In this document: positions 36,248 to 64,000 of the stretch, one piece after another
Position numbering within the stretch: position 1 is the stretch's first letter
How the letters are laid out: every line of letters begins with the position of its first letter
Origin: Doris montereyensis
Lineage: Eukaryota; Mollusca; Gastropoda; Nudibranchia; Dorididae
Direction: 5' to 3'
NCBI GenBank assembly: GCA_037039925.1
Contig: JAXRKP010001030.1
Coordinates: 45,001-109,000, forward strand
Length of the DNA stretch: 64,000 bases
Made by a program: the position numbers and the translations under genes
The notes under the pieces: generated by a model
What the model was told of the DNA's origin: nothing
The model's input: the letters and a program-made list of their open reading frames with translations, nothing else
Databases searched by the model: none

Positions 36248-36282
36248 GAAGTAACTATTAGATTTTATTTGCTTGAGAAATA
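36248..36282 (+). repeat. Target-site duplication, right copy
   Basis: GAAGTAACTATTAGATTTTA continuing to CTTGAGAAATAA immediately after the LINE tail; pairs with 33236-33270. Confidence 0.65.
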
Positions 36283-36312
36283 AGTTAGTGGTGATCTGTT
36301 AATTTTTTATAT

Positions 36313-37235
36313 ATGAAAATGAACGCAGATAAATTTGGTGTATTAAAAACTAAAAGTAAAAGCGATGATAAAATAAATATACTTGATAATGAGTTAGGAC
36401 AACAAATGTTGTCAAACTGGAGACATGGAACAAAGAATAATTGAAAAATTAGATCATAATAAAAAAGAACTGAGACGTAGAATAAATATTGGTTTGAATG
36501 TCTTAATGACACCTTAGAAAAAACTTTTGATGAACCTATTAATGGTGAAAATTGTAAAATAGCGTTAGTTTCGTTCGAAGCTGGGCGAATGCTAAATGTT
36601 TCTGAAGACAATAATGTTATTGAATATCGCATATTAATCGAAGACAGTATCTTTTCTTTTGAACGAGAGTGGCATGAATTTAAAATCAACCGGGGTTTTT
36701 CGATGTGAAAACCCTACAAAAGGGGTTTACTAATATAAAGGTTCCAAAAGAAGTAATAGAAACGATAGGCCTGGTGGGGTGAAGAGAATAAGAAGAGAAC
36801 CCCTTCCTGAAAAAAATATGGCATGTTGAACTATAAAAAAATAATAAAACTTTAATAAGTACGTATTCTTATATAAGAATGTGGTTTTCACATCCTAAAT
36901 CTATTGGAAAGTTACTTGGATTTAGTTCTACAAAAGAATATGGAAGTGATGATACATTTAAAACATATACATCAGAAAATGAAATAGATTTATCATTTAA
37001 TAACCCCATAAAAATATTCATGTTAATTATATGAAAAATAACTATTTTAATGATTGAGAATCTCCTGTTATTTATTCCTTTTTCACAGAGATTGTAAAGT
37101 AAATGAGAAGCCGAATAAACTGATCTATATCACCCAATAAAAAGAAAATTTTAAACATTTCAAAGTTCAAATAAAAGATAAGGATAATACTGATATTAGT
37201 CTAGAAAAGTGTTATCTTAAATTTCATATAAGAAA
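36313..37235 (+). pseudogene. Capsid-like gene remnant 2
   Basis: Starts at an ATG (36313) with KMNADKFGVLKTKSKSDD, then in shifting frames WFECLNDTLEKTF, ENCKIALVSFEAGRMLNVSED, HPKSIGKLLGF, SPVIYSFF and a terminal LEKCYLKFHIRK. The IALV-x-x-E, NNVIEY, VIYSFF and terminal F-H-[IL]-R landmarks parallel remnant 1 in order, so the two look like diverged paralogues or two related structural genes of one element. At least five frame breaks. Confidence 0.5.
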
Positions 37236-37249
37236 ATAGCCCCTTAAAA

Positions 37250-37520
37250 ATGTCTACAAAATATATTAAACAAAGGTTGGATATCTCTGAAGGATAGAAA
37301 GAAAAGATTAAACTTGCTATGAAAAACAAAGAGTCGGCTGCTATTAGAATCTCAGATGTTGGTGATGATTTAATTGCACTTACTAATACACAAATTGAAC
37401 AAATAAATAATGCGTTTGTGAATGGAAAAAGAGTTAATATTAAACTTAGTAAAGCACAGTTACAGTATAACAAAATAAAGTAGAAGGAGGATTTCTTGGT
37501 GCATTAACTAGCTTATTGTT
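37250..37520 (+). pseudogene. Small virus-like ORF remnant with GGFLG motif
   Basis: ATG at 37250, one in-frame TAG near 37298, then KIKLAMKNKESAAIRISDVG, TNTQIEQINNAFVNGKRVNI, KLSKAQLQY and, one frame over, EGGFLGALTSLLL. A basic or polar repeat region ending in a GGFLG plus hydrophobic tail is seen in small structural proteins of Polinton-like elements. It ends only about 100 bp before the ZCCHC8 start codon. Confidence 0.5.
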
Positions 37521-37612
37521 GTTTTCGCTAAAGATACGTACGAACGGCTCTTCTTTGTGTACGTCAAAACCATTTTTAATCTCCTTCATCACGCTCTTCT
37601 TCTCGGCTCAAC
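37521..37612 (+). promoter_or_regulatory. Presumed 5' UTR / core promoter of the ZCCHC8 homologue
   Basis: The interval holds a pyrimidine-rich run (CTCCTTCATCACGCTCTTCTTCTCGG) ending in CAACATGG, a good translation-start context. No TATA box is seen. Assignment is by position only. Confidence 0.4.

Positions 37613-64000
<26,388 letters not shown>

Overview
This window is animal nuclear DNA: spliced genes with GT-AG introns, tRNA-derived SINEs, a LINE, DNA transposons and an unusually high load of micro- and minisatellites. The style (many SINE families, introns full of 20-100 bp tandem arrays, low GC) and the divergence of the two recognisable genes from vertebrates suggest a lophotrochozoan, most likely a mollusc such as a gastropod. 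That placement is inference; no species is claimed.

Layout. 1-12.4 kb: SINEs, a large inverted repeat (1.0-2.1 kb), a 62/45-bp minisatellite (3.1-4.1 kb), a 1.8-kb trinucleotide array carrying 23 uninterrupted CTG-type units (5.3-7.1 kb), and a 1.6-kb minisatellite that appears to grow out of a SINE (9.5-11.3 kb). 12.4-17.2 kb: the last two exons (+ strand) of a TMEM45/DUF716-family membrane protein, whose intron holds two long arrays and an internally amplified SINE. 17.4-31.4 kb: gene-poor, AT-rich DNA with ATT, TAG, 29-bp, 23-bp and 100-bp arrays and a MITE. 31.4-37.5 kb: decayed remains of a Polinton-like/adintovirus-like element (packaging-ATPase-like ORF, two capsid-like ORFs, a small ORF with a GGFLG motif), split by a nested non-LTR retrotransposon with about 35-bp target-site duplications.

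37.6-64 kb (open to the right): one + strand gene of at least 15 exons, a clear ZCCHC8 homologue (CCHC zinc knuckle plus PSP domain). In vertebrates ZCCHC8 is the scaffold of the NEXT complex, which brings the nuclear exosome to short-lived RNAs. Its introns carry a 1.7-kb TIR transposon, a hAT-like remnant, about a dozen SINE copies and six minisatellites. One array is bounded by a duplicated exon end plus 5' splice site; another is a 39-bp (13-codon) array that starts right after a good 3' splice site and stays open for about 179 codons.

Two themes stand out. Several tandem arrays are seeded from inside or at the edge of SINEs or other dispersed repeats. And both genes show single-base reading-frame breaks inside otherwise conserved exons with intact splice sites, which look more like assembly indels than decay but need reads to settle. 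No bacterial-type features, rRNA, true tRNA or CRISPR were seen.
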